This document shows, one piece after another, positions 1-9,566 of a stretch of 32,496 nt of DNA (positions are counted from its first letter, which is position 1; each line of letters starts with the position of its first letter). The notes beneath the pieces are model-generated. The model saw nothing but the letters and a program-made list of their open reading frames with translations, had not been told where the DNA came from and searched no databases. Origin of the DNA: a virus; IMG/VR virus record IMGVR_UViG_3300020471_000483, positions 1 through 32,496 of that record; one strand, written 5' to 3'. Made by a program: the position numbers and the translations under genes.

Positions 1-3000
1 ACAACAACTTTACCCTGTGCTTCAAGATACTCTGCTATCCAGTAACGAGTCTTTTTAAATTGCTGAGGATGTGAGATACGGATTTGTGGAGGATTAGCAG
101 TATCATATCCATTACCAGAGTTTATAATATCAACAGTATTAACATTACCAGTGTTAAGTAAATTAATCTGTAACTGAGCATCTTGACCAGACGCAGTAAT
201 CAATTCAAATGTAGGAGGTATGTCAGCATTATATCCTGTACCTGATTGTGTAACTGATAATGACTCAATACCCGCAACAACTTTTACTTTAAATAGTTTA
301 TTAGTATTATCAATAACTGGTGTTGAGTTAACAATAATTTCATCTTCTACACGTAACTCATGACCGATATCAGTTGTAATAACACCATATGGACGGTCAC
401 CAATCATCTCCTTAGTATACTGCATGACAGTATTACCTTTAACAGATTCGATAATTGCAGATGCACCAAATCCACCAGTGTCAGTATCATCAAAGAATAC
501 AGTATCATTGACCTGATAAGACTCACCTGGGTTTTCAATAACAAATCCGTCTATCTGTGCATCTTCAAACTGTGTAGTTGTCTCAACTTCAATGTCAACT
601 CTAGATTCTGCAGATACTCTTGGGAAGTAATCATATATTTGTAGAGTTGCCTCTTCTGACATCTCAAGTATTTCTTGTTGCTCATTAGCGTCAATAATAC
701 CGTCATTATTACTATCCTGTATTTCAAAGATAATAGGATATCCTTCTATCTCAGTTGTAAGGACATCTGCCTCTTGGTTAGGTTGGCGGTCAACATCAAT
801 ATCAACATTTACATATGGGTCTCTATATCTTACAACACCGTCTGGAATATTCTCTTGTGTTGCAGTTTGAGCGAAATTCCAATTATCAGGAAGTGAGTTA
901 AACTGAGGTCCTAAGATATAAGGGAATTCTGGCACACCAGTGTCTGATGCGTCAATAGTAATGAAATATGCATATGTGCCATCAGGATACTCAGGTGTTT
1001 TACAAAAACGCCCATTATAGTTGTCTAAGTCACCAGACTGGAAGTCGTAGAAGTAATCAGCAACAAATGTACCTGCAGGGAAAGTAGAAAGTAGAGGTCC
1101 GTCAACTCTAGCAGGATTTGGGTTAGTTGCTTCATCATATACAACGTTTTCTTTTAATTTGTATGATGTGCGTAATCTTCTAATACCACTGTTTTGGTCA
1201 GTTGGGTCAATGTAACCATAAGGACCGTATATTGGGTTACCATCAAATGCCCAACCTATAATTGGAGAGTGTTGGAAATTAGATTCTAATTCTTGGAATT
1301 GTTGTGTAACAGGATTTAAGAATACGTTATCACCAACAACATATCTTAATTCTTTAGGGTCAGATAGGTGTGCATATTCACCACCAAACTGGTTGTTATA
1401 TCCAGTAAATACATATCCTTTTGCATTGTCATACCTAGATGCTAATTCATACTCTAAATTTTTATTCCACTTAAAGACTTCTGGGGTAAATTCTGCAAGT
1501 TGACCAACTGCTTCTAATCTAATAGTTGTGTTACCTTGTGAATAACCAATACCTCTGTTTGTAATGGTAATTCCCAATACACGCCCTTTATCTTCACCAA
1601 CTAAACCTATAGTTGCTTGTGCAATCGCACCAAATCCATCTCCGTTAATAATAACAGTAGGTGCAGTTGTGTAACCGCTACCTGAGTTAATAATAGCAAT
1701 AGATACGATTCTACCATTGATAACAATCGCTTGTGCTAGTGCACCTTCACCAGAGTTAACTCTTACAGTAGGAAGTGATGTGTAACCAGTACCAAAGTTA
1801 GTGATATTAACAGATTGTATAACACCTCTAACATTAGCATTTGCTTCTGCACCTGTACCTCCGCCACCTGTAATAGAAACACTAGGTTGTGCTGTATATC
1901 CGCTACCACCTTGCTCAACTAGAATTCTAGTAACTCTACCACCAGTAATAACTGCTTGTGCAGTTGCACCACTACCATTACCACCAACAATCGATACAAG
2001 AGGTGATTCTGTGTAACCACTACCTCCTGCAGTAACATCAAATGATGTAAGACTACCATTAACGATTACTTCTGCTGCAGCACCTGTACCTCCACCACCA
2101 GTAATTTCTACAGTTGGTTTTGACCCTGCATCGTATCCTTCACCCACATTATCAACAGTAATCTGAGTTAAAGGTCCGAATTGCACAAAATCGCCAGATT
2201 TGTAACCCCAGATAGATACACCGTTTATCCATGTACCTATAGGACTGTTAGCATTGATATCTTGACGCTCAGATATAGTTTGGACGACTCTAGGGAATCT
2301 TAGTAACTTTCTTTGGTTTCCTGGGATTAGGGCAGACCCAGTAAACGGTCCTATCTTGTAGTTGGGTAATCCTGACGCTGCAACATAAACATATGAGTCA
2401 TTGAAGAAGGCATTCTGTATATTAGTCGTGAATTCACTAACAACGTTGTTAATAGAGGTTACATCTGACTTACCTCTGTTTAAGTCAACAGATAATAGAA
2501 TATTTCCCTCAGGTATAATTTCAGTAGGGACATTTAACTGATAAGAGAATGAAAAGTCATCTAGACGTGCAGTTACTGTAAATGTGCCATTATACACAAC
2601 AGGGTTTGCACCATATATCGTAACTTGGTCAGAAACAAGTAAACCATGTGGATTACCGCAAACTACAGTTGCAGTCTGGTTATTAACACCACCTGGGGTG
2701 ATTTCTGTAACTTGAATAAGTTTTTTGACGTTATATAACCAAGAAGTCAATCTTTCGTCAATAGCAGTTGACCCAAGATTAGCAACCTTTAATTTATCAC
2801 CTTTTATGTAATATGACCCAGTATCGTTTAGTACTGTTGTACCTGCCTCAGCAATACCGAGAATTCTCATCTTACACTCGGTAGGTGTGCCAAAGTTAGT
2901 ATATACAAAGATATCAGACTGGACAATCGTACCTGGGTCCCAATCTTCGACTATTCCATTTTTACTGCGAGTACATTCGATAAACTGGTTAAGTGACTTC

Positions 3001-5567
3001 TCTTTATACTGGACTTGCTCTTCATCGTTAATTAATATAGTACCATTTCTCTCAGGCCACCCAATAGTTGAGTCAACCGTGATTATTTGACCATCTGTAG
3101 ATAAAGGCTCAACTAGAGTCGTTTTATAAGGTATTTTAAATTGACCAGCTAAGGTTTCTTCAGATATTGCTAATTCGTAGATTGTATCAGTACCTTCAAT
3201 AATAGTAATGACGTTTTCAATCAATGCATTCGCTTGTTTGATGTTTAAGTCAACAGCATCTGCATATTGGACTACTTGAGAGTCAATTAGGTTAGCAGGG
3301 TCACCAGATATCAACTCAGCACGTAAAACGGTGTCTACAACCCATGTAGCGTGGGATGGTGAGATAATTTCATCTCTTGGATAGAATAGTGATACATTCT
3401 CACCAAAAAGAATTTTAAACAGATATTGGGTTGCTAATTCTGTACCTTTTGAAACATAGAAGTCACCAATATTCTTAATGACTTGTACTGGGTTTACTTT
3501 AGAAAAATCAATGTCTAAAGTAGGTAAATATTGTCTTCTAAACTTATCAAATACTTCTCTTATGAAAAGACTATCTAAATTAACAACCGATGCTCCTGCA
3601 GGGTGATTAGACTGTCTTAATTGCTCTTCTCTAGCATATACTTCGTTATGATAATTGTCGTATGTAACAGCACCAGAAACGCCTCTAGAGCAGTTTAAAA
3701 AGGCAGAAGGTGAATACCCACTACCAGGCTCTATTACGTCATATCCAGTAACTTCATCAAATCCAACATCTAGAGATGCTCTTGCTGCTTTAGGTGCAGC
3801 GATGAAGATTCTAGGGGGAAACTCTGTAGAATATCCACTACCAAAGTTAGTGATGTTAATATCAGTAATTTCACCGTTGAATATAGTTGCTGCAGCAGTT
3901 GCACCAGTACCACCAATAGGTTCGCCAAATCCATCTTTTCTATCGTCAACAATATACACAGATGGTGCATCATTGTAACCACTACCACCTGTTAACATCT
4001 CAATGTTAGTAACTGACCCAGATGCAACAGTAACATCAAGCACCTGTGCACCAACAGGGTCTATAATAGCAACTCTAGGTACAGTTACATATCCTCTACC
4101 TCTATTGGTTATTTGTATCTCATATACTTGACCATCTTGGTTTATTCTTGCTTGTGCCTGTGCATTGATACCATCAGCAGGAGCAGGGTCAATATAAACA
4201 GTAGGAGGGTTAGAATAACCACTACCCATTGTTAATACAGTAATACTATCTACATTTACTCTACCTTCGCTATCGATTGTGCAAGGACTGATTGTAGCAC
4301 CTGATGGATTTTTAAATGTGATAGATGGGATAAAACCATACCCACTTCCACTATCATCTATAGTAATAGTGTCAACTTGACCAGTTGTATCGTCAACAGT
4401 CAATGAAACCTTTGCAGGAGTGCCATTAGGGTCTGTAGGTACTGCTACAACAGGAATAGGAGGGTTATATGAAGTATATCCTTGTCCACCGTCAATTAGG
4501 TTGATATTTTTGATACCACCAATCAAAGACCTAACAGTTGCACCACTTCCATTAGTAGAAGTGATAGTTACTTTAGGATTAAAGTCTAAACGATATTTAC
4601 TACCACCTGTTTTAGGAATAATCCTAGAAACTTCACCATTTGCGTTTACAGCAACAACAGCAGAAGCACCACTACCAAAAACAGGAGCAATATACTCAAC
4701 AGACCTAATATCAATCTCATCTGCAGCACCAATCGGGTTATTGAAGATTACAGTTGTCTCAAAAACAGTATAATCAGTATATGGCTCTTGTAACCTACCA
4801 TTCTTGTTAATTATTAGACCAATATCAGATGTTGGGTTATAAGGAGCAGTATTTACTCGTAATGGGTAATTTTTTGTGCCTTGCCACTCTGTATAAGGAA
4901 TAGCATCAACAGTAATTATATTTTGGTCTGCATATCCGACCAAATATGTAATTTGAGTAAATTCAGAGTCATCAGCACCACTTCTTGCTCTAGGAGGATT
5001 TGTAAAAATTATATTTGTGCCATTTACAGTATAATCGACCCCAGGAGTCAACATATCATTATATGTGATAACTATGAGGTGCTCTGCACTAGGAGGTGCT
5101 ACAGGAGTGCCTAAAAATGATAAAGGAAACTGAGTTTGGACTCCGTCAAACGAAGTAAATGGATTTTCTAGTTGTTGCTTCTTTTTATTGAATTGTGGAA
5201 ACGATACACCTGGGGTAATGATGGCATCAGGTCCTCGAGTCACAGACTCGTAGTAAATAACCTCATTATCAATCATTATCGAGCCATTCTTCTCGACAAA
5301 TCCATCAATACTCTCAATTTCTATCTTTGTATCAATCGTGCTAATATCACCAAGCAATAGTGTAGAGCTTGACAACGTTTTTGAAGTATAACTGTCAAGA
5401 TTGAGGTAATTTAGCAGATTATTCAGAATGTCATAAGGACGTCCTGTTTTCTCCTGAGATTTGTAATACTCAAAGAGAAAATTTACAAGTTGCCTATCTT
5501 CCTGCCTGATAAACTCAGGAAGTTGATTTTCAACTCTATCAGATACGTTAATATTCTTTGTTTGCAT
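1..5567 (-). CDS. Giant GSGY-repeat virion structural protein, C-terminus off the window
   Basis: An open frame runs from an ATG at 5567 (ribosome site AGGTG just upstream) to the window edge, 1855 codons without a stop; I checked the frame at several points. It starts MQTKNINVSDRVENQLPEF, 7 bases after the gp6 stop. The body is built of units of about 35-40 residues of the form G-S-G-Y-x3-P-x-V-x-I followed by a Gly/Ala-rich stretch. They lie in three clusters, near residues 320-615, 1140-1340 and 1680-1825, about 17 copies in all. Near residue 1430 is a YHYH-domain-like segment (HSPIIGWAFDGNPIYGPYGY). Residues 1618-1629 (DSNNDGIIDANE) match a calcium-binding EF-hand loop. Its place after gp25-gp6 is where T4 carries gene 7, so a baseplate-wedge or peripheral baseplate role is likely; this is inference. 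Cyanophages commonly have a giant structural gene here. Confidence 0.85.
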   Translation of the reverse strand, partial: MQTKNINVSDRVENQLPEFIRQEDRQLVNFLFEYYKSQEKTGRPYDILNNLLNYLNLDSYTSKTLSSSTLLLGDISTIDTKIEIESIDGFVEKNGSIMIDNEVIYYESVTRGPDAIITPGVSFPQFNKKKQQLENPFTSFDGVQTQFPLSFLGTPVAPPSAEHLIVITYNDMLTPGVDYTVNGTNIIFTNPPRARSGADDSEFTQITYLVGYADQNIITVDAIPYTEWQGTKNYPLRVNTAPYNPTSDIGLIINKNGRLQEPYTDYTVFETTVIFNNPIGAADEIDIRSVEYIAPVFGSGASAVVAVNANGEVSRIIPKTGGSKYRLDFNPKVTITSTNGSGATVRSLIGGIKNINLIDGGQGYTSYNPPIPVVAVPTDPNGTPAKVSLTVDDTTGQVDTITIDDSGSGYGFIPSITFKNPSGATISPCTIDSEGRVNVDSITVLTMGSGYSNPPTVYIDPAPADGINAQAQARINQDGQVYEIQITNRGRGYVTVPRVAIIDPVGAQVLDVTVASGSVTNIEMLTGGSGYNDAPSVYIVDDRKDGFGEPIGGTGATAAATIFNGEITDINITNFGSGYSTEFPPRIFIAAPKAARASLDVGFDEVTGYDVIEPGSGYSPSAFLNCSRGVSGAVTYDNYHNEVYAREEQLRQSNHPAGASVVNLDSLFIREVFDKFRRQYLPTLDIDFSKVNPVQVIKNIGDFYVSKGTELATQYLFKILFGENVSLFYPRDEIISPSHATWVVDTVLRAELISGDPANLIDSQVVQYADAVDLNIKQANALIENVITIIEGTDTIYELAISEETLAGQFKIPYKTTLVEPLSTDGQIITVDSTIGWPERNGTILINDEEQVQYKEKSLNQFIECTRSKNGIVEDWDPGTIVQSDIFVYTNFGTPTECKMRILGIAEAGTTVLNDTGSYYIKGDKLKVANLGSTAIDERLTSWLYNVKKLIQVTEITPGGVNNQTATVVCGNPHGLLVSDQVTIYGANPVVYNGTFTVTARLDDFSFSYQLNVPTEIIPEGNILLSVDLNRGKSDVTSINNVVSEFTTNIQNAFFNDSYVYVAASGLPNYKIGPFTGSALIPGNQRKLLRFPRVVQTISERQDINANSPIGTWINGVSIWGYKSGDFVQFGPLTQITVDNVGEGYDAGSKPTVEITGGGGTGAAAEVIVNGSLTSFDVTAGGSGYTESPLVSIVGGNGSGATAQAVITGGRVTRILVEQGGSGYTAQPSVSITGGGGTGAEANANVRGVIQSVNITNFGTGYTSLPTVRVNSGEGALAQAIVINGRIVSIAIINSGSGYTTAPTVIINGDGFGAIAQATIGLVGEDKGRVLGITITNRGIGYSQGNTTIRLEAVGQLAEFTPEVFKWNKNLEYELASRYDNAKGYVFTGYNNQFGGEYAHLSDPKELRYVVGDNVFLNPVTQQFQELESNFQHSPIIGWAFDGNPIYGPYGYIDPTDQNSGIRRLRTSYKLKENVVYDEATNPNPARVDGPLLSTFPAGTFVADYFYDFQSGDLDNYNGRFCKTPEYPDGTYAYFITIDASDTGVPEFPYILGPQFNSLPDNWNFAQTATQENIPDGVVRYRDPYVNVDIDVDRQPNQEADVLTTEIEGYPIIFEIQDSNNDGIIDANEQQEILEMSEEATLQIYDYFPRVSAESRVDIEVETTTQFEDAQIDGFVIENPGESYQVNDTVFFDDTDTGGFGASAIIESVKGNTVMQYTKEMIGDRPYGVITTDIGHELRVEDEIIVNSTPVIDNTNKLFKVKVVAGIESLSVTQSGTGYNADIPPTFELITASGQDAQLQINLLNTGNVNTVDIINSGNGYDTANPPQIRISHPQQFKKTRYWIAEYLEAQGKVV

Positions 5568-5574
5568 TCTTCAC

Positions 5575-7650
5575 CTAGAAACAAGAGGTATCTACAGGAT
5601 ACGTGAAGGTATCAGAGGGATAGTCAATGATATTTAGACCACTTGTGTCACCTAAGTTATAACCACTAAAGTTGTTAGGGTCAAATGATGGAATCGGCAC
5701 AGTATTAGTGGTAAAGTCGATAGGATTGACTGATGGGTTAAAGAAAGTTGGGTCTACACCTGGGGGAATCTCAATAGTAGGAGACATTGGCATAACAGAG
5801 ATTGGAAGTTGCTCTGTACCGTCAGGTGTTTGCTGAATAGCGATAGGACCTACGCAAACTTGTCCAGTTTGATAGTCTACAGTCCCTACAGCAGCGTTTA
5901 AGATGACTTCTGTCTCATCTCTAGTAGTAACCAACATAAGATTGCCCATTCCATCGTCTCTGATGTTTACAGGAACTAAAACTTGCGTTGTTTCGTTAGT
6001 AGAGAAGACTACATTAGAGGTTGATGCGTTAGATACCGTGCCAGTTGTTAAATTAACCAAGTCTTCGGTGTAATCTGTAGCATAAAATGTGCCAGACTTA
6101 ACAACAGAAAAATTAGGTTTACACATTACGCCATCTGAGTCTCCTGAGTAACTACTAGGGTCATATAATGGGTTTCCGAAGTTAAGACACTGTGTGAATA
6201 CTTGTCCAAAGGCAAATTTGTCTAAATTCTGACCAAGTGCAAGCTGTGTAACATTACCAGAGATTGCTGTATCAGAATTATCGACCATTGCACCAAATTT
6301 AGACCCTTCAATACGATTATTGAATCTATCAGTTTGTCCATTCCTGTTAAACTCATCGATTGACTGTAGAATCTTGGTAGCAAGTTGACTACCACTTAAT
6401 GAAGTAGCATTTCCATCATAATATGCATAAACTTTTGGTATAATGTAGAAACTGGTTGGGTCAATAACCTCAGGTTGGATAGATGCAACTGCAAATTTCC
6501 TTAAGTCCTTTTCAATCTTTACTTTTGTTGCTGCATTCAGTTTATTTCCTGTTTTTGGTCTAATTGCAACATAAACCTTACCATATACAGGAGGGTCTAG
6601 TTTCTCGCCACCGTAGGCGGTTACAGACGCTGCCTGTGGGTATATCTCAGTAACGATGTGCTCATAGTCAGATTCAGTTACAGCACGGTTTTGTGTAGAG
6701 TATGCTCTAGGTGCTCTAAACTTAATACTCAATGATGACTCAGCATCTTCACCTTGCTGAGCCTTCTCCATAGTCGTTGTCTTGATACTCTGTGGAGGTA
6801 TGACACGACCATCGGAGTCAGTTATCTGTCCAATGAAGGCAAATCTGTCAGCACCGTTAGCTTCTATACCATAAGTGGTAACATAATTCATAGTGATGTA
6901 TTCACCATCAATCAAACGACGTCCAATAACTCCATCACCAAAGATTGCCTTATATCTTTGGTCATCTGTTTCTTCAAGATAGTAAACACGAGAGTTTTCA
7001 TCAAGTGATGTAACGTTTCCTGCTAGGTTGTAAGTATCTTTCTCTTCTGACTGAGCATTAGGTGATATATCAATAGTCAATAACTCAGTATCTACATTTT
7101 CTGCAGGAACGATGTATTCTTGATTCTTAGTATAATCAACTGTGTAATTATATGATAATAAGTTACCCTGATAGATGATGACATTAGAGAAGTCTGCTAT
7201 ACCAGTGCCTGTATCTACTGGCACTTGAATATCTCTAGTCAATGTAAAGGTAAATGTGTCAAGAGCGTTGTCTGCTACAAATACGTCCCCTTTATGCAAT
7301 ACACAAAACTCAGGAAATGTAATTCCATTTAATCCTGTTGTAGTCTGTGCCTTAATATGGACACATGCCTTAGGTGCTTTGACTGAGCGAGGTGTATAGT
7401 TTAGTTGTTTAGCAATTCTTACAATGTTATCTCTAACAGTTGCAGATTCTAAAAACGCCTCATTCAATGACATGTTTGCATTGAATGCAGTGTAATATGT
7501 GTTATAGGCTAGAATATCAATAAGATATGAGGCAGCACTACCTTCAAAATCATAATCAGTAAACTCTTTCCTAGTCCTTAGGTAAGACCTGATTGATTCT
7601 TTTATCTCAAAGAAGTCTAGAGAAGTTAATTGTGACGGTATAGCAGGCAT
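5575..7650 (-). CDS. gp6: Baseplate wedge protein gp6 (Baseplate_J-like)
   Basis: 691 aa, close to T4 gp6 (660 aa). gp6 joins neighbouring wedges into the ring around the tail hub and rearranges during contraction. The N-terminus (LDFFEIKESIRSYLRTRKEF, then DYDFEGSAASYLIDILAYNT) is the typical gp6 opening. The J-type core is near residues 225-270, with IFGDGVIGRRL followed by the G-x-x-I-x-x-x-Y pattern (GEYITMNYVTTYG). The C-terminal 150 residues are Pro/Asn/Thr-rich and look like a phage-specific extension. The start lies one base after the gp25 stop, so the two are probably co-translated, as expected for subunits of one wedge. Confidence 0.93.
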   Translation of the reverse strand: MPAIPSQLTSLDFFEIKESIRSYLRTRKEFTDYDFEGSAASYLIDILAYNTYYTAFNANMSLNEAFLESATVRDNIVRIAKQLNYTPRSVKAPKACVHIKAQTTTGLNGITFPEFCVLHKGDVFVADNALDTFTFTLTRDIQVPVDTGTGIADFSNVIIYQGNLLSYNYTVDYTKNQEYIVPAENVDTELLTIDISPNAQSEEKDTYNLAGNVTSLDENSRVYYLEETDDQRYKAIFGDGVIGRRLIDGEYITMNYVTTYGIEANGADRFAFIGQITDSDGRVIPPQSIKTTTMEKAQQGEDAESSLSIKFRAPRAYSTQNRAVTESDYEHIVTEIYPQAASVTAYGGEKLDPPVYGKVYVAIRPKTGNKLNAATKVKIEKDLRKFAVASIQPEVIDPTSFYIIPKVYAYYDGNATSLSGSQLATKILQSIDEFNRNGQTDRFNNRIEGSKFGAMVDNSDTAISGNVTQLALGQNLDKFAFGQVFTQCLNFGNPLYDPSSYSGDSDGVMCKPNFSVVKSGTFYATDYTEDLVNLTTGTVSNASTSNVVFSTNETTQVLVPVNIRDDGMGNLMLVTTRDETEVILNAAVGTVDYQTGQVCVGPIAIQQTPDGTEQLPISVMPMSPTIEIPPGVDPTFFNPSVNPIDFTTNTVPIPSFDPNNFSGYNLGDTSGLNIIDYPSDTFTYPVDTSCF

Positions 7651-7651
7651 G

Positions 7652-8065
7652 TTACGTCTTCTCTAATAAGAATTCTACGTTTTGGACTAACTCTTGTCCA
7701 ACGATGATATAGTCCATTGATATTTCAATAGCATTATTATCTGATGCATCATCAACTTTAACCTCAGTCACTTCAATGCGAGGTTCAAGTCTTTCCATAA
7801 CATTAAAAATCTCTGTGCGAATAGAGTCCGCAGCAAAGACATCCCATTGTTCAAACAAAAGTCCTTTGACTCTAGACCCTATCTCGGGTTGGAAAGGTCT
7901 TTCGCCAAAAGTTGTCAATAAAAGATTCCTTACAGATTGAGAAATTGCTCTCTCATTCTTCACAGCACCAAAATCTTTAGTAGAAGGGTTAGCATTCATT
8001 GAGACTGCTAAGTCCTTGAAGCCTCTACTGACATATTTTTCTGCTCTGAATCTGTAACTCGGCAT
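7652..8065 (-). CDS. gp25: Baseplate wedge protein gp25 (lysozyme-like fold)
   Basis: 137 aa, the usual length for gp25 (T4: 132 aa). gp25 is a core wedge component that contacts the sheath and nucleates its assembly. It carries the gp25 signature around residues 40-75: AISQSVRNLLLTTFGERPFQ followed by PEIGSRVKGLLFE. The C-terminus shows the expected pattern of a Glu/Asp-rich beta strand region (RIEVTEVKVDD). The ATG has a good ribosome site (AAGGATG) 4 bases upstream and a late-promoter-like GATAAATA a little further back. It is immediately followed by gp6, the order seen in T4-like cyanophages. Confidence 0.93.
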   Translation of the reverse strand: MPSYRFRAEKYVSRGFKDLAVSMNANPSTKDFGAVKNERAISQSVRNLLLTTFGERPFQPEIGSRVKGLLFEQWDVFAADSIRTEIFNVMERLEPRIEVTEVKVDDASDNNAIEISMDYIIVGQELVQNVEFLLEKT

Positions 8066-8163
8066 TTACATCCTTTTTTGGAATATTTATCACTTGGGTA
8101 GTCGGTAATTAACGTTTTACCCTCAGCGATAAACCATTCTGCTTTGTCTACTCTAATCACCAT
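8008..8163 (-). CDS. Possible 51-aa protein overlapping the start of gp25
   Basis: ATG at 8163 preceded by AGGAAT, open for 51 codons (starts MVIRVDKAEWFIAEGKTLIT) and ending in TAG inside gp25, a 58-base overlap. It fills the only sizeable gap between gp25 and the 219-aa gene. Against it: the last third is simply gp25 read in another frame, and a late-promoter-like site lies inside it. I do not recognise the protein. It may be a leader peptide coupled to gp25 or chance. Confidence 0.3.
   Translation of the reverse strand: MVIRVDKAEWFIAEGKTLITDYPSDKYSKKGCKCRVTDSEQKNMSVEASRT
8084..8091 (-). promoter_or_regulatory. Late-promoter-like GATAAATA before gp25
   Basis: GATAAATA on the minus strand, about 20 bases before the gp25 ATG. 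T4 late promoters are TATAAATA and T4-like cyanophage late promoters are of NATAAATA type. It would start a transcript carrying gp25, gp6 and the giant gene. The match is only eight bases in AT-rich DNA. Confidence 0.35.
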
Positions 8164-8212
8164 GTTATTCCTGGGTATGAACAAGAACTTTTACAGGCGG
8201 TTACTATCGCTA

Positions 8213-8872
8213 TTATCTATTTAGCGGGTTTTCCGAATTTTTTTCATCATCAGTTTTATACATCCATTCGTCAGAATGCCCTACTGACCACTTATCAGAT
8301 GTTTCTACTCGATAGTTTTGACTACAAACATTAAAATCTGGCATTTTAGTATTCTCTGGTATCAAACTCATGTCTTTCCAGATGATTCTATTGTTAGGTT
8401 GAGCAGCAAATTGACCATTATCAAGTTGTATGATGTTAAATGACTTGTGCTCTGGGTCATATTCACTAAAATTAGTGTCTAGAGTCGAATTTTCACTATG
8501 ACATGAGTCAATAGTAAACAAATATTCACCCGCATGCATCTTTTTGTCCTTTCCGAAGAAGGAGCAGCGACCTAAAATGGGTTTTTCGATGACTGTGATG
8601 TTGTAATCGAAGCAATCCCACAGTTGAAGGGTGTCTAAAGGCAGTAAATCGCCATAATCGGTCTTCCAGACGAATGCACTTAGTGGTAATTTGTCAAAAA
8701 GTGCTCCATACTCAGTCAAAAGCGTCTCAAAATACAAAGCTTTCGCTTCTACGCTCTTAACTGATATCCAAATCCCAGGAGTTAGGTCTCCATGACCCTT
8801 TTTTAGGTCATAGAGATACTCCTTTCTCACAAAAACCTCTCTTGGAGGTAAATTATGGACTAGAAAACTCAC
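8213..8872 (-). CDS. Conserved-style phage protein of unknown function, 219 aa, GTG start
   Basis: I do not recognise a domain. The protein starts at a GTG whose last two bases are the first two of the upstream gene's TGA (GTGA overlap), so it is probably translationally coupled to the tiny basic protein. The sequence is globular and aromatic-rich with no signal peptide or membrane segment. The C-terminal part (HSDEWMYKTDDEKNSENPLN) is hydrophilic. Position between the PAAR-like protein and gp25 suggests a baseplate component or assembly factor; that is inferred from location only. Confidence 0.8.
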   Translation of the reverse strand: MSFLVHNLPPREVFVRKEYLYDLKKGHGDLTPGIWISVKSVEAKALYFETLLTEYGALFDKLPLSAFVWKTDYGDLLPLDTLQLWDCFDYNITVIEKPILGRCSFFGKDKKMHAGEYLFTIDSCHSENSTLDTNFSEYDPEHKSFNIIQLDNGQFAAQPNNRIIWKDMSLIPENTKMPDFNVCSQNYRVETSDKWSVGHSDEWMYKTDDEKNSENPLNR

Positions 8873-9015
8873 TTTCCTTGTCCGCGATATCTTTTCCTTG
8901 CTTTATTTCTACTTGTTGCTGAATATTTTGTATGTTGACCTCGTCCTTGACGAGTTTTCTTTGGTCTGACATCTGTATTGTATACAGAGCCCATCATTCC
9001 TGATTTAGTTGCCAT
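8869..9015 (-). CDS. Small highly basic protein, 48 aa
   Basis: ATG at 9015, TGA overlapping the GTG of the next gene. It begins MATKSGMMGSVYNTD and its second half is rich in Lys/Arg (RPKKTRQGRGQHTKY, then NKARKRYRGQGK), with no acidic residue after Asp15. It matches my recollection of a short protein common next to tail genes of T4-like cyanophages; its role is unknown. The charge suggests nucleic acid or acidic-protein binding. No strong ribosome site precedes it. Confidence 0.72.
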   Translation of the reverse strand: MATKSGMMGSVYNTDVRPKKTRQGRGQHTKYSATSRNKARKRYRGQGK

Positions 9016-9032
9016 AATTTAAGGTAAATTTA

Positions 9033-9566
9033 CTAAGATGCTAACACAGTTGGGTGTCCAAATGCAATAACTGAGTAACATGGATAAGACCAGCCAGGTA
9101 TTCCAACTCCTAGAGGGTCTAGTATCCGTGCTAATGGACGTTTGTGCGCAAAGACTGTAAGCGTTGTTGCATTACAGACTCTAATGTGCCCAATTCCACC
9201 ATTGTCTTCTATAGTTAGCAGACTACATGGGATAGGAGTTGGTATTGGACAGACTCCTTTACCGCATGGACACATATAGATGATTATATTTGTGCACACG
9301 GCTATGTGTGGGGTGAATGCATCACCGAATACCATAACAGGAATCCTGTTTACTAACACCATTGCGCGATCTGGCGTAATGGGGAAGATAGGTATCAGTG
9401 GTTGAGGTGGCCACCAACACGTCTTATTCTTAATTACTATAGAATAAGGTATAGGTGGACTACCACATGCCTGCACTGAGTGTACAGTAGAGGGTAGACA
9501 GAGACCATGACCACTATCGGGGAGTCCATTTAATGACGTAACAGGTTTTAGAAATCCAAATGCCAT
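9033..9566 (-). CDS. PAAR-like spike-tip protein
   Basis: 177 aa, rich in Pro, Cys, Ile and Gly. PAAR proteins form the sharp cone on the tip of contractile-tail spikes (T4 gp5.4 is an example) and often bind a metal ion through His/Cys. Two segments look like the PAAR 'V-x-I-N-G-x-P-x-x-x-x-G-D' strand pair: VLVNRIPVMVFGDAFTPH near residues 71-88, and TTLTVFAHKRPLARILD about 65 residues later. Nine or more Cys residues are spread through the protein (for example CPCGKGVCP). It is about twice the length of gp5.4. Its ATG overlaps the previous stop (TAATG), tying it to the large structural protein. The fold is inferred from pattern only. Confidence 0.6.
   Translation of the reverse strand: MAFGFLKPVTSLNGLPDSGHGLCLPSTVHSVQACGSPPIPYSIVIKNKTCWWPPQPLIPIFPITPDRAMVLVNRIPVMVFGDAFTPHIAVCTNIIIYMCPCGKGVCPIPTPIPCSLLTIEDNGGIGHIRVCNATTLTVFAHKRPLARILDPLGVGIPGWSYPCYSVIAFGHPTVLAS

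Noticed and set aside
360-4773. Several plus-strand open frames of 60-117 codons within the first 5 kb
   Set aside because: They are antisense to the giant minus-strand frame, lack ribosome sites, and reflect its repetitive Gly/Thr/Pro coding.
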